Below, piece after piece: positions 26,066 to 35,534 of a DNA stretch of 38,535 bases. The DNA lies in the NCBI GenBank assembly GCA_018303505.1, contig JAGVYA010000017.1:1-38535 (forward strand), written 5' to 3'. The stretch is from Candidatus Woesearchaeota archaeon. Its GTDB lineage: Archaea > Nanobdellota > Nanobdellia > Woesearchaeales > GW2011-AR4. Below the pieces are notes generated by a model, which saw only the letters and a list, made by a program, of their open reading frames with translations, was not told the origin of the DNA and did no database searches. Numbering within the stretch: the first letter of the stretch is position 1; every line of letters starts with the position of its first letter. The translations under genes and the position numbers were made by a program.

Positions 26066-26106
26066 AATTACTAAGGAGTAGATAACTATTTATAAATTTA
26101 TTCAGA

Positions 26107-27312
26107 TCATTCCACAACCTTAACCTCTCCCAACTTATTAGCCTTGATTCTGAAATCATTCAAAATATTCATGTATGTGATAAAAGCATCATAAGGGCTG
26201 TCGTAAGGATTGAAATATTTATGCACATCGCCGTCATTAAACCATTTAGTGCACATGTAATAGAAATGGTCGCTTGTCTGCAGTTTCCTCCATTCATCAA
26301 TCAAAGCAGGATTTCTTGAAAGTTTAACAGAAGGCTCTAAAAGATAAATTTCTTTTATAGCTTCCTGCTGCATCCTATTGCCGAGCCATGCGCTTAAGTC
26401 CCTTTCAATGTCAGCCCAGCTTACATAATGCGGGAAATCAAGCTCAGCAACTGCTTCATATCTTTTTATTGCCTCGCTTGGCGTGACAAAATCATTGTCA
26501 TTGTGCTTTAATATTTCAAACGGCAAATGCTTCAAAAATTCAAAAATGCCCTTGTCTTCCCATTGATGCTCTCCAAAAGTCTCGTAGTCCATGAACAGAT
26601 TGACAACATTGCCATTGCCATTAATCTGATTAATCCAATTGGCATATTTTGGAGCTGTTAATGGGAATTCCTTCCAGCCTTTCTCAGAAAACCTGAACGC
26701 AATATCATCAGACAATCTGTAATTTTTCAAAAGCAGTTTGATATTTTTCAGTCCTTTTGGCGTGTATACAAAATTAGGGCTTCTCCACTGCAGAATATGG
26801 TCTGCCCCTTCTGCCAGAATTCCTTTGTAGCCCATTTTTTCAATAAATGAAGCAATTTCATTGCTGTAAACAAGCTCTGTGTTCCTGAAAACCTTTGGCC
26901 TGAAGTTGAATAACTGCCTTATTTTTCTGCTGTGCAGCTCAACTTGCTCCTTGAACTCTTCTTTTGAGTATAAATAAGAAATTGTATGATGGTAAGTCTC
27001 GTCCAGAATCTCCACGCATCCAGTATTGACAAGCTCCTTGAAGCTGTCAATCACTTCTGGAGCGTATCTTTCCAATTGCTCGAGCACTATGCCTGTCATG
27101 CTGTATGCAACCTTAAACTTTCCGTCAGTCTTATTGATGATGTCAAGAATAATCTTGTTTGCTGGAAGATAGCATTTATGGGTTACTTTTTTTATTATTG
27201 ACTCGTTTTTGCGCTCGTCAAAATAACCTTTGTGATGCCCAATATCAAAGACAGAGTACTTTCCAAGCCGAATTGGCTGATGAATCTGGAAATAAAAGCA
27301 TACGCTTACCAT
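26107..27312 (-). CDS. glycoside hydrolase family 57 (alpha-amylase-like)
   Basis: CFYFQIHQPIRLGKYSVFDIG...; LFMDYETFGEHQW. Confidence 0.9.
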   Translation of the reverse strand: MVSVCFYFQIHQPIRLGKYSVFDIGHHKGYFDERKNESIIKKVTHKCYLPANKIILDIINKTDGKFKVAYSMTGIVLEQLERYAPEVIDSFKELVNTGCVEILDETYHHTISYLYSKEEFKEQVELHSRKIRQLFNFRPKVFRNTELVYSNEIASFIEKMGYKGILAEGADHILQWRSPNFVYTPKGLKNIKLLLKNYRLSDDIAFRFSEKGWKEFPLTAPKYANWINQINGNGNVVNLFMDYETFGEHQWEDKGIFEFLKHLPFEILKHNDNDFVTPSEAIKRYEAVAELDFPHYVSWADIERDLSAWLGNRMQQEAIKEIYLLEPSVKLSRNPALIDEWRKLQTSDHFYYMCTKWFNDGDVHKYFNPYDSPYDAFITYMNILNDFRIKANKLGEVKVVE

Positions 27313-27350
27313 TTTTGTAGTTTATTTTTGATTCTTTATTTTTAATCTTC

Positions 27351-27653
27351 AATCCGTTGCTTCGCAACATGTCGATAAATTCCAAAGGAATTTTCGATCA
27401 CACTCGCAAATCTTCGATTTGCGATGAATTATTGTGCTCGTCGTTGCTCTTCTGCCATTGAGCAACTCCTCGCCCATTTATTCATTATTTCAATGAATAA
27501 TTTCGAGGCGAAAAATTATTGAGTTGCGTGCGACCGACTTGTAAGCGAGTTCGGTGAGATAAGCGAGCGGGTGAATGAGCGAGCGAGAGGCGAGCTCTCG
27601 CATCTACCCGAGCTTTCGCATTCGACTGCTCACTCGCATCTCGACGGGTTGAA
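27351..27653. repeat. composite repeat: Family A (A7) containing Family B insert (27369-27426) and Family C core (~27520-27640)
   Basis: AATCCGTTGCTTCGCAACA | TGTCG..GCGATG | AATTATTGTGCTCG ... GAGCGAGCGAGAGGCGAGCTCTCGCATCTACCCG. Confidence 0.8.
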
Positions 27654-27724
27654 TATTTATGTATTCAATTTTTTGTTTTATTGATTTATTCTATTGAAAT
27701 TTTTTATTGAATTTAACCTTATAT

Positions 27725-28921
27725 TTAATCTTTGCTGATCAGCTCATTATAAGTTTCAATGCATTTTTCTGCTGGAATATCCCAATTAAACTTTTTTACC
27801 TCGAAATAGGCGTTATCTTTCAGAGTTTCGTGCAGCGGCTTGTACCTCAAAAGCGAGATTATCTTGTTGCTTAGTTCATTAACATCCCAAAAGTCAACCT
27901 TAAGGCAATGCCTGATTACTTCTGAAACGCCGCTTTGCTTCGAAACAATAACAGGCGCTTTATTCTTCATAGCTTCCAAAGCCGTTATTCCAAATGGCTC
28001 TGAAACGCTGGGCATAACATATAAGTCTGCCATTTTATATGCTCTTTCAACATCATCTTGGTTTAGGAATCCTGCAAACAGCACTTTGTCTGCAATGCCA
28101 AGCTCTGCAGCTTTCTCAATAATGAATGGCTCCATGTCTCCAGAGCCGGCGATTACAAACTTTACATTTTTCTCATGCTCCAGCACTTTTTTTGCAGCAT
28201 AAACAAAATAGTCAGGCCCTTTCTGCAAAGTTACCCTGCCTAAAAACAGCACAACCTTGTCTGTTTTCTTGAGCTCAAAGTCCTCATCATAATAATGCTG
28301 CGAAAAGTCAACTGCATTATGCACAACTTTCACTTTTTCTGGTGGTATTCCATAATGAGTTACAATTTTATTTTTTGTGAAATTGCTTACAGCAATAACT
28401 TTGTCTGCCTTGTGCATTCCATGCCTTTCCAAATCATAGACATGCTGATTGACTTTATGGCCTCCAGTCCTATCAAGCTCTGTTGCATGGACATGCATCA
28501 CTAATGGCTTGTTCTTCTTCCTCTTGGCCCTTATTCCGGCTCCAAAAGTCATCCAGTCATGGCAGTGTATAACATCAAAGTCCTCTTCCTCGGCAATTTT
28601 TTCAGCTGCTAGAGTATACCTATGCACCTCATCGAACAATGTTGATCCATAAATTTTTTGGCTTGGCTTTTTTCCCATAGATTTTCTATATTCCTGCGAG
28701 CTCATATAAGGCTGCAAAGCAGAGGCTATTCTTTTTATTTTAACATTTGTTGCAGAAACTAATCTAAGAAAATCAGCATTATCAGCATCAAAGGAGTAAG
28801 GCAGTACAAAAGTTATCTCTACGCCTTTCCTGCTCAAACTCTTGGTTAACCCGTAGCATGCAGTTCCAAGTCCGCCAGTGCTCAAAGGCGGAAATTCCCA
28901 TCCAAACATTAAAACTTTCAT
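27725..28921 (-). CDS. GT4-family glycosyltransferase / glycogen-synthase-like
   Basis: MKVLMFGWEFPPLSTGGLGTACYGL...VLFLGRVTLQKGPDYFVYA...PSVSEPFGITALEAM. Confidence 0.9.
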   Translation of the reverse strand: MKVLMFGWEFPPLSTGGLGTACYGLTKSLSRKGVEITFVLPYSFDADNADFLRLVSATNVKIKRIASALQPYMSSQEYRKSMGKKPSQKIYGSTLFDEVHRYTLAAEKIAEEEDFDVIHCHDWMTFGAGIRAKRKKNKPLVMHVHATELDRTGGHKVNQHVYDLERHGMHKADKVIAVSNFTKNKIVTHYGIPPEKVKVVHNAVDFSQHYYDEDFELKKTDKVVLFLGRVTLQKGPDYFVYAAKKVLEHEKNVKFVIAGSGDMEPFIIEKAAELGIADKVLFAGFLNQDDVERAYKMADLYVMPSVSEPFGITALEAMKNKAPVIVSKQSGVSEVIRHCLKVDFWDVNELSNKIISLLRYKPLHETLKDNAYFEVKKFNWDIPAEKCIETYNELISKD

Positions 28922-28923
28922 TG

Positions 28924-29238
28924 CTATTGCTCACCATTAATCTTTATTATTTTGTCATCCGATATACGAACAGTTTTTGAGATATTTTTTCTTAGATAGT
29001 CTTTGCCAAAAGCAGTCAATTCATAAATTCGCACATAAGCAGAACTAAAGACTTCGCGAACCCATCCCTTGCCGGTTAAATAAATGAGATGGCGCTCAAC
29101 AGTTTTCCAATTAACTTGGGCTTCGCTGGAAATCTGGTTTATTGTTTTCTGTCCAGAGGCAAGAGAAAGGAGAATAGAGTTTCTTATCTCAATAAAGGTT
29201 CTTTTTATAGAATAATCTTCTCTATTGATTAATACCAC
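28924..29238 (-). CDS. winged-helix transcriptional regulator
   Basis: INQISSEAQVNWKTVERHLIYLTGKGWVREV. Confidence 0.8.
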   Translation of the reverse strand: MVLINREDYSIKRTFIEIRNSILLSLASGQKTINQISSEAQVNWKTVERHLIYLTGKGWVREVFSSAYVRIYELTAFGKDYLRKNISKTVRISDDKIIKINGEQ

Positions 29239-29528
29239 CCTTTTATTATAATACCTATATGTTATTCCTATTTTAGTTAGAACTTCAAAGTATAAAAAGT
29301 TATTGTTTAACTCACTTATTTTTGTCTGAATTTGTTAGTAGCCATTTCCATATTGGCATAAAGTGAATGCCGTATTCTTTTTTCTCAGTATCCTCGGTCA
29401 AAAGAAGCAAATCTTTTGTTTTCTTAAATTCCTTCTTCATTGACTGAAGAAGAAAATAAGCAGGTAAAAATTGTAGAGATAAAAAATTAGAGAAAAATTC
29501 TTAAATGAAACTTTAGATATGTTTATTT

Positions 29529-29633
29529 GTGCCTGAAATAAAATGCAAACTTTGCGGAAAATTGATTTCTGTTGGTGATTCTAAAGAGAAATACATTCAA
29601 TGCCCTTATTGCGGAGAAATTTTTGAGAATTAA
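29529..29633 (+). CDS. 34-aa zinc-ribbon protein (GTG start)
   Basis: (V/M)PEIKCKLCGKLISVGDSKEKYIQCPYCGEIFEN*, CxxC..CxxC; TATA-like upstream. Confidence 0.55.
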   Translation: MPEIKCKLCGKLISVGDSKEKYIQCPYCGEIFEN

Positions 29634-29784
29634 AAATTTCTTGAGCTGATGCGGCGTAGAGGTATTTTTGTTTGGAGCCTCACTAGCCGACAACCCAAGA
29701 TATAAGCATAAAAAATAATGAAATATTTAAACTTAACGCATAAATTTTGTTTTCGTTTAAACAATAAAAATAAAAAATCTAACT

Positions 29785-29913
29785 CTATTTCTTGTATTTT
29801 TTAAGTCTTTCCAATGCTTCCTTTCGGCTGAATTTTTCTGTAATGCTTTCAATTTCATTTACAGAATCTCCCTTGCTTATTCCTAGTCTCTGCAGAAATT
29901 TTATAGTTTCCAT
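29785..29913 (-). CDS. small protein, tandem paralogue of 29966-30175 (start uncertain)
   Basis: METIKFLQRLGISKGDSVNEIESITEKFSRKEALERLKKYKK*. Confidence 0.5.
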   Translation of the reverse strand: METIKFLQRLGISKGDSVNEIESITEKFSRKEALERLKKYKK

Positions 29914-29965
29914 ATGTCCAAGTTCTCTGTATAATACAACTATGCCCTGAAAGGAAATTAATAAT

Positions 29966-30175
29966 CTATGCTCTTCTGGATTTCCTAATGCCTTTCATAA
30001 TGTCTTCTTTGCTCATCTTTTCAGTAATAGACTCAATCTCCTTTACGCTGTCTCCTTTGCTTAGACCCATGCTCTGAAAGAACTTTATAGCCTTCCCTGG
30101 ACCTAACCTCTTAAATACTGCTTCCACACCTTCCACAATTACCTTTTTTTCCATTTTCAAACAATAGTTTAGCAT
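29966..30175 (-). CDS. small helical protein
   Basis: AIKFFQSMGLSKGDSVKEIESITEKMSKEDIMKGIRK; duplicated neighbour. Confidence 0.6.
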   Translation of the reverse strand: MLNYCLKMEKKVIVEGVEAVFKRLGPGKAIKFFQSMGLSKGDSVKEIESITEKMSKEDIMKGIRKSRRA

Positions 30176-30184
30176 ATTCTAGTA

Positions 30185-30301
30185 TTAAATTTTCCTTCCA
30201 ATCTCTTTCTCTTTTATCTCATTATTCATTTGCCTTCTTATGGCGTTCAGCTTCCTATTTAAGTCTCCAAGATACTGCTGTTTAAGGCTTGGAGTTTTCA
30301 T
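30185..30301 (-). CDS. 38-aa basic micro-ORF
   Basis: MKTPSLKQQYLGDLNRKLNAIRRQMNNEIKEKEIGRKI*. Confidence 0.4.
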   Translation of the reverse strand: MKTPSLKQQYLGDLNRKLNAIRRQMNNEIKEKEIGRKI

Positions 30302-30315
30302 GTTAACACCTCTTT

Positions 30316-30465
30316 TTAGTAAGGGTAAGTTTCCCTTTTGACTCTGATGCCAGTCCTCTCTAGCATGTCGATAATTGCATTTTCTTCTTCCTTAGGAAAA
30401 GCAATCCTTATAACCCTCTCATCTGGGTTTACAGAATTCAAGGCTATGCCGATTATATTGTTCAT
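30316..30465 (-). CDS. 49-aa small ORF
   Basis: MNNIIGIALNSVNPDERVIRIAFPKEEENAIIDMLERTGIRVKRETYPY*. Confidence 0.45.
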   Translation of the reverse strand: MNNIIGIALNSVNPDERVIRIAFPKEEENAIIDMLERTGIRVKRETYPY

Positions 30466-30565
30466 TTTGCTATTTGAATTACATAATAAAAAATTTCCTT
30501 AAAAATTATTTTTCCTTCTAAGTGGTGTCAAAAATTTATATATTGGGGAACAAAATAGGTAATCA

Positions 30566-32350
30566 ATGGAAAAAAAAGCAGATATTTTGTTTGAGGTTTC
30601 GTGGGAAGTGTGCAACAAGGTAGGGGGCATCTATACAGTTGTCAAGTCAAAAACAGCAAAAATGGCTGAGCAGTACGGAAGCAATTATTTCCTTATTGGG
30701 CCTTATTTTGCTTCGAAAGCAATTGCTGAATTTCAGGAAGAAGTGCCAAATGAATTTTGCAAGATGCCTTTTGAGGAATTAAAAAAATTGGGGATTATCT
30801 GCCATTTTGGAAGGTGGATTAGCGAAGGCAATCCATTTGTAATTCTTATAGACTTTGTAAATTACAAGCACAGGATTAATGATATAAAGCGCGAGCTTTG
30901 GGACTGGTACAAGATTGATTCCTTAAGGGCTCCAAATGACTATGACGAGCCTGTTGTCTGGGCATATGCAGTTGGAATGCTTATTGAAAAATTATCAAGC
31001 TGTTATAATGATAAGAGAATTGCTGCGCATTTTCATGAATGGCTTTCAGGAGCTGGGCTGCTTTATATTAAAAAAAAGAATGCTAAGGTTGCAACTGTAT
31101 TCACAACGCATGCTACTGTGCTAGGAAGGACACTGGCAAGCTCAAATGTTGACATTTACAATGTGTGGAGCAAAATAAACCCTGACCAGGAAGTTTACAA
31201 GTACAATATAGGGTCAAAGCACCTTGTTGAAAAAAATTCAGCTGCATTCGCTGATGTATTTACAACTGTAAGCGAGATAACTGGAATGGAGGCAGAGCAC
31301 TTATTGAAGAAAAAGCCAGACTTATTACTGCCAAATGGATTGGACATAAGCAAGTTTCCAACATTTGAGGAGGTTGCAATAAAGCACAGGCTCCAGCGCG
31401 ATAGGGTAAGGGAATTCATGCTTTACTATTTTTTTCCATATTATACATTTGACCTGAAAGACACTTTAGTTTATTTCATTGCAGGCCGCTACGAGTTTCA
31501 TGACAAGGGCATAGACATCTACATAAGAGCTCTGGGAAGATTAAATGAAAAATTAAAGCAATTAAAAAGCAAGATGACAATAATCGCATTTATATGGGTG
31601 CCTGCAAATTTCAGGAATATAAGGCCGGAACTGCTGGAAAATAAAACCCAATACCAAGATATAAAGGATGCGCTTGAAGAGGTCATAGATGATGTTGAGA
31701 AAAATATCATTTACTCATTTGTATCAAACAAAAAGGCTGCTAAAGAAGACTTATTTGACAGCGACTTTCTTACAGAAATGAAAATAAGGGTTGCAAGGTT
31801 TATCAAAAAGGGCAATCCTCCTTTATTGACGCATGACCTATATGACGAGAATGATATAATCTTAAAAACCATTGTATCAGCAGGGCTAAAAAATGAAGAG
31901 CAGGATCCTGTCAAGATTGTTTATTATCCAATTTATTTAAGCGGGGCAGATGGATTGCTGAATCTAAATTACTATGAAGCCATGCAAGGCTCTCATCTTG
32001 GAATTTTTCCAAGCTATTATGAGCCATGGGGATACACTCCCTTGGAAGCAGGGGCTTTAGGGGTTTCGTCTGTCACAACTGATTTAGCCGGATTTGGGAG
32101 ATACTTCTGCAGTGAGTGCCTGCAAAGCGAAACACCTGGAATTTTTGTGCTGAAAAGACTGAATAAAAGCGATGGCGATGTTGTAAACCAATTAGTTGAT
32201 GTTATGTTTAATTTTGCAAACCTTTCAAAGGAGGACAGAATTGCAAATAAGCTTCAGGCAAGAAAAACTGCATCGATGGCTGACTGGAAAATTTTTGTAA
32301 ATAATTACATCGAAGCCCATAATATGGCTGTTGATAAAGCATATAAATAG
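30566..32350 (+). CDS. GT3-family (eukaryote-like) glycogen synthase
   Basis: LFEVSWEVCNKVGGIYTVVKSK...AHFHEWLSGAGLLYIKK...PSYYEPWGYTPLEAGALGVSSVTTDLAGFG. Confidence 0.92.
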   Translation: MEKKADILFEVSWEVCNKVGGIYTVVKSKTAKMAEQYGSNYFLIGPYFASKAIAEFQEEVPNEFCKMPFEELKKLGIICHFGRWISEGNPFVILIDFVNYKHRINDIKRELWDWYKIDSLRAPNDYDEPVVWAYAVGMLIEKLSSCYNDKRIAAHFHEWLSGAGLLYIKKKNAKVATVFTTHATVLGRTLASSNVDIYNVWSKINPDQEVYKYNIGSKHLVEKNSAAFADVFTTVSEITGMEAEHLLKKKPDLLLPNGLDISKFPTFEEVAIKHRLQRDRVREFMLYYFFPYYTFDLKDTLVYFIAGRYEFHDKGIDIYIRALGRLNEKLKQLKSKMTIIAFIWVPANFRNIRPELLENKTQYQDIKDALEEVIDDVEKNIIYSFVSNKKAAKEDLFDSDFLTEMKIRVARFIKKGNPPLLTHDLYDENDIILKTIVSAGLKNEEQDPVKIVYYPIYLSGADGLLNLNYYEAMQGSHLGIFPSYYEPWGYTPLEAGALGVSSVTTDLAGFGRYFCSECLQSETPGIFVLKRLNKSDGDVVNQLVDVMFNFANLSKEDRIANKLQARKTASMADWKIFVNNYIEAHNMAVDKAYK

Positions 32351-32360
32351 CTGGGGTCAC

Positions 32361-34325
32361 ATGGAAGTAGTTCACAGCTTGGGAATATTAAGCTTAAACA
32401 GGAATGTAGACGAGAATGTAGGATTTCTGCTGACAAACAAAAAGGGAAGTTATTGCAGTTTTTATAATGCGCCTTCTTCCAGATACCAAGGCTTGTTCTA
32501 TTTTGATGAAAAAACAATGGATATGTATAAATTTATCGAGAATATAGAGATTAATGGTAATAACAATGTTTTTAATTTAAAAAATGGTTTCTATTTTGCT
32601 GAAAGAAGAAAAGAGGATATTATTGAATCATTCACAATGCCAATGGGCTTTAACTCATTAATCTATGAATTAAACAGCGATAATGAAATTAACTTGTTTT
32701 TGGACTGCAAGGCATCTACTGGCAATAGGGAGTGGGGCAGGCATTATGATATTTTTGAGGAAAAAGGCCGTATAATTGTGAAATTTACAAAGAAAACAGA
32801 TAGAAGAGAAGATACAACTGATGATGCAGAAGAATTCATTTTGTATTTGGCAATTAAAAGCGATAAAAATGCATACAGCAAAATTGACAGGTGGATTGAA
32901 AGGCATTATTCATATGATGAGGAAAGAAAATCACCCCCATATAAAAGATATGTTTATTGCGCTTTAAGGCTGGCAGGCAGCAGATTTGTTTTTTCAATGT
33001 CAAAAAACAAGAATGACGCAATAAAAGAATGCGAACATGTATTTAATAACATTCATGAAATAAAAAACAAGGAAAAAGAGGATTTTTTAAATTTGTTAAA
33101 AAGTGAATCAATAAAAAAAATATCCAGCAATGGAAAAATAAGCAGGGAAATAAAGATTGCCTACATCAATGCCTTTAATTCTTTGAACAATTTAGTTGTA
33201 AATCAAAAAGCTAATTATGGGCTTTTTGCAGGATTGCCTTGGTTTTTCCAGTTCTGGGCAAGGGATACTTTAATTTCATTAAAGGCTATATCAAAAATTA
33301 ACAAGGAGTTAGCAGAGAAAATACTTTTTGATTACTTAAATAAGATAAACGATGATGGCAGATTGCAAAATCTTGTCGGACAGCAGAATTCAAAAAATCT
33401 AGGAAATGCTGATGCCCATGGATGGCTGTTTTTGAGGTGCAAAGAAGCTATAGAAAAAATAAATAAAAATAAGGACATTATAAATTTAATAAAAAAGTCA
33501 ATGAAGTCAATCAAACAAAACACTAACTTAAGAATAAAAGAATATATGAAAAAGTGCAATTTGATTGTGCGCAAAAAAGAAAATGAGTACCACAAAACAT
33601 TGTACGAAATAGAAAGCGCTCTTGAAAAATCCATGAATGGGCTGTTAAAACACCATACAAAAGCTGGTTTTGAGGTTAATGACAAGCTTGAAACATGGAT
33701 GGATACAGAGTTTGAAAATGACAGCAGAAGTGGAATTAGATTAGAGATACAAGCTTTAAGGTTGAGCATGTATAAGCTGATGTTTGAGATTACTCAAAAC
33801 CAGAAATACAAGGTGTTTGAAAATATTTTAAAAATGAAAGTTAAAGATAAATTCTGGAATGGAAAAATTCTTGCTGACGGGTTAAACGATTCTAAAATCA
33901 GGCCGAATATCTTCATAGCAGCTTACGCTTATCCAGAATTGCTGACAAATAAAGAATGGGAAACCTGCTTTGAAAATGCATTGAAAAAACTCTGGCTGGA
34001 TTTTGGAGGTTTGTCAACAATAGACAAAAATAATACCTTATTCACTGAAGCAAGCACTGGTGAAAATACAAAAAGCTATCACAGAGGCGATTCTTGGTTT
34101 TGGATAAATAATATAGGAGCATTAACTTTAAACCGCATTAATAAAAATAAATTTAAAAAACAAATTCAAAAAATAATTGATGCAAGCACTGAAGAAATCC
34201 TTTGGAAAGGATGCATTGGATGCCATGCAGAATTAAGCTCTGCTAAGCAATTAGAAAGCAAAGGCTGCTTCAATCAAGCATGGGGCAACGCAATGTACAT
34301 AGAATTAATAGATGAAGTACTTTAA
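32361..34325 (+). CDS. glycogen debranching enzyme (amylo-alpha-1,6-glucosidase, GH133-like)
   Basis: GLFAGLPWFFQFWARDTLISLKAI; GYHRGDSWFWINN-like C-term (KSYHRGDSWFWINNIGAL); adjacent to glycogen synthase. Confidence 0.88.
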   Translation: MEVVHSLGILSLNRNVDENVGFLLTNKKGSYCSFYNAPSSRYQGLFYFDEKTMDMYKFIENIEINGNNNVFNLKNGFYFAERRKEDIIESFTMPMGFNSLIYELNSDNEINLFLDCKASTGNREWGRHYDIFEEKGRIIVKFTKKTDRREDTTDDAEEFILYLAIKSDKNAYSKIDRWIERHYSYDEERKSPPYKRYVYCALRLAGSRFVFSMSKNKNDAIKECEHVFNNIHEIKNKEKEDFLNLLKSESIKKISSNGKISREIKIAYINAFNSLNNLVVNQKANYGLFAGLPWFFQFWARDTLISLKAISKINKELAEKILFDYLNKINDDGRLQNLVGQQNSKNLGNADAHGWLFLRCKEAIEKINKNKDIINLIKKSMKSIKQNTNLRIKEYMKKCNLIVRKKENEYHKTLYEIESALEKSMNGLLKHHTKAGFEVNDKLETWMDTEFENDSRSGIRLEIQALRLSMYKLMFEITQNQKYKVFENILKMKVKDKFWNGKILADGLNDSKIRPNIFIAAYAYPELLTNKEWETCFENALKKLWLDFGGLSTIDKNNTLFTEASTGENTKSYHRGDSWFWINNIGALTLNRINKNKFKKQIQKIIDASTEEILWKGCIGCHAELSSAKQLESKGCFNQAWGNAMYIELIDEVL

Positions 34326-34352
34326 ATTTAAACCGAAAGATTTATATATAAG

Positions 34353-34380
34353 TGTTTACAATAAGTACTTATTGTAAACA
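34353..34380. promoter_or_regulatory. 28-bp perfect palindrome, putative TA operator, directly downstream of TATA box
   Basis: TGTTTACAATAAGTACTTATTGTAAACA; TATA tttatatata at ~34341. Confidence 0.75.
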
Positions 34381-34391
34381 AGGGTGAAAAA

Positions 34392-34694
34392 ATGGCAGAA
34401 GGAGTAATTGCGAGGGTACCAAATGAAATTAAGAAAGATATAGAATTTTTTGCTGAAGTTGAGCACACAGACAAATCAAATATAATAAGAAAATTGCTTG
34501 AATCAGCTGTAAAGCAGAAAAGATTAGAATATGCCCTAAATGAGTATGTCAAAAGAAACTTAAGCTTGGGCAAAGCTGCAGAATTAGCAAAAATGCAAAT
34601 ATCAGATTTTATGGAAGAAGCTGCACAGCGTCATATTCCGATAAACTACACAAAGGAAGATCTAAGGCGGGATTTCAAAGCAGTTTTTGGCTAA
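34392..34694 (+). CDS. RHH + UPF0175-like antitoxin
   Basis: N-terminal RHH-like VIARVPNEIKKDIEFFAEVEHTDKSNIIRKLL, C-term LSLGKAAELAKMQISDFMEEAAQRHIPINY. Confidence 0.85.
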   Translation: MAEGVIARVPNEIKKDIEFFAEVEHTDKSNIIRKLLESAVKQKRLEYALNEYVKRNLSLGKAAELAKMQISDFMEEAAQRHIPINYTKEDLRRDFKAVFG

Positions 34695-35181
34695 AGTGGT
34701 AGTTGTTAATTCTTCACCAATTATAGCGTTTGGTAAAATAGGCAGACTTGAGATTTTGAGCAAGTTATTTAGCAATATACACATTTCTGAGCAAGTTTAT
34801 AAAGAGATTATATTTAAACCAAATTATGCGGAAACAATAGCTGTAAAAAAAGCAGTAGAAGAAGACAATTGGGTTAAAGTTCATAAATCTCGTGAAGTAA
34901 CTAACTTATTGGGTGTTGGAGAATCAAGCTCATTGGGTTTAGCTTTAAAGCTTAAGCAACCATTGATAATTGATGATAAAAAAGCCGTGTTTATTGCTAA
35001 CACATTAGGAATAGAATGTCATGGGACATTGTATGTTATTTTATTAGCACTTAAAAAGAAGATAATAATGAATAAGAAAGAAGCTATTGATGTTGTAAAT
35101 CATTTAATAAGCAATAAATTATACTTAAGCAGTGATGTTCTATCAGAATTCTATGCAATGTTAGAAAAAATTAAAGTATAA
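34687..35181 (+). CDS. DUF3368-like PIN-domain toxin
   Basis: VVVNSSPIIAFGKIGRLEIL...GVGESSSLGLAL...LIIDDKKA; overlaps antitoxin by 8 nt. Confidence 0.85.
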   Translation: MAKVVVVNSSPIIAFGKIGRLEILSKLFSNIHISEQVYKEIIFKPNYAETIAVKKAVEEDNWVKVHKSREVTNLLGVGESSSLGLALKLKQPLIIDDKKAVFIANTLGIECHGTLYVILLALKKKIIMNKKEAIDVVNHLISNKLYLSSDVLSEFYAMLEKIKV

Positions 35182-35357
35182 AGCCTGCTATACTCACGGA
35201 CAAAAATTATTATACAAGGCATATGGACGTTCTTTGAGTTAAATGTACAAAAATGTCCAAAAATTTCACGCACTAAAAGCCTAATAACAAGTTTTTAAGC
35301 ATAAAAGAGTTAATTTCTCCATTTCTGCGGTTAATAAGATTATTTAACGGCTTTTTA

Positions 35358-35533
35358 TCAATTTAAAGCCTGAATTGTGCTTAATTTCCTTATATTAAGT
35401 TTTTTCTGGAAGAGTACTCTTCTTTGCGCAAAAGCAATTTGAGGCAATGACTTAACTGCTACTAAAGATCCTATACCACCTTTTAAAAGTTTTAAAATTC
35501 TCTCCTTGTCAATTTTCCTTCTAAACCTTCCAT
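35358..35533 (-). pseudogene. frameshifted Tat-signal-like reading frame
   Basis: MEGLEGKLTRREF / (missing 1 nt) / LKLLKGGIGSLVAVKSLPQIAFAQRRVLFQKKLNIRKLSTIQALN*. Confidence 0.45.
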
Positions 35534-35534
35534 C

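Noticed and set aside
4036-27653. CRISPR array interpretation of the recurrent repeats
   Set aside because: Copies are dispersed, of variable length, palindromic and not separated by uniform spacers; no cas genes are seen.
34687-35181. PIN toxin with Asn in place of the first catalytic Asp (VVVNSSP)
   Set aside because: From knowledge of the DUF3368 PIN family, N(T/S)SPLI at this position is common, so it is not evidence of inactivation.
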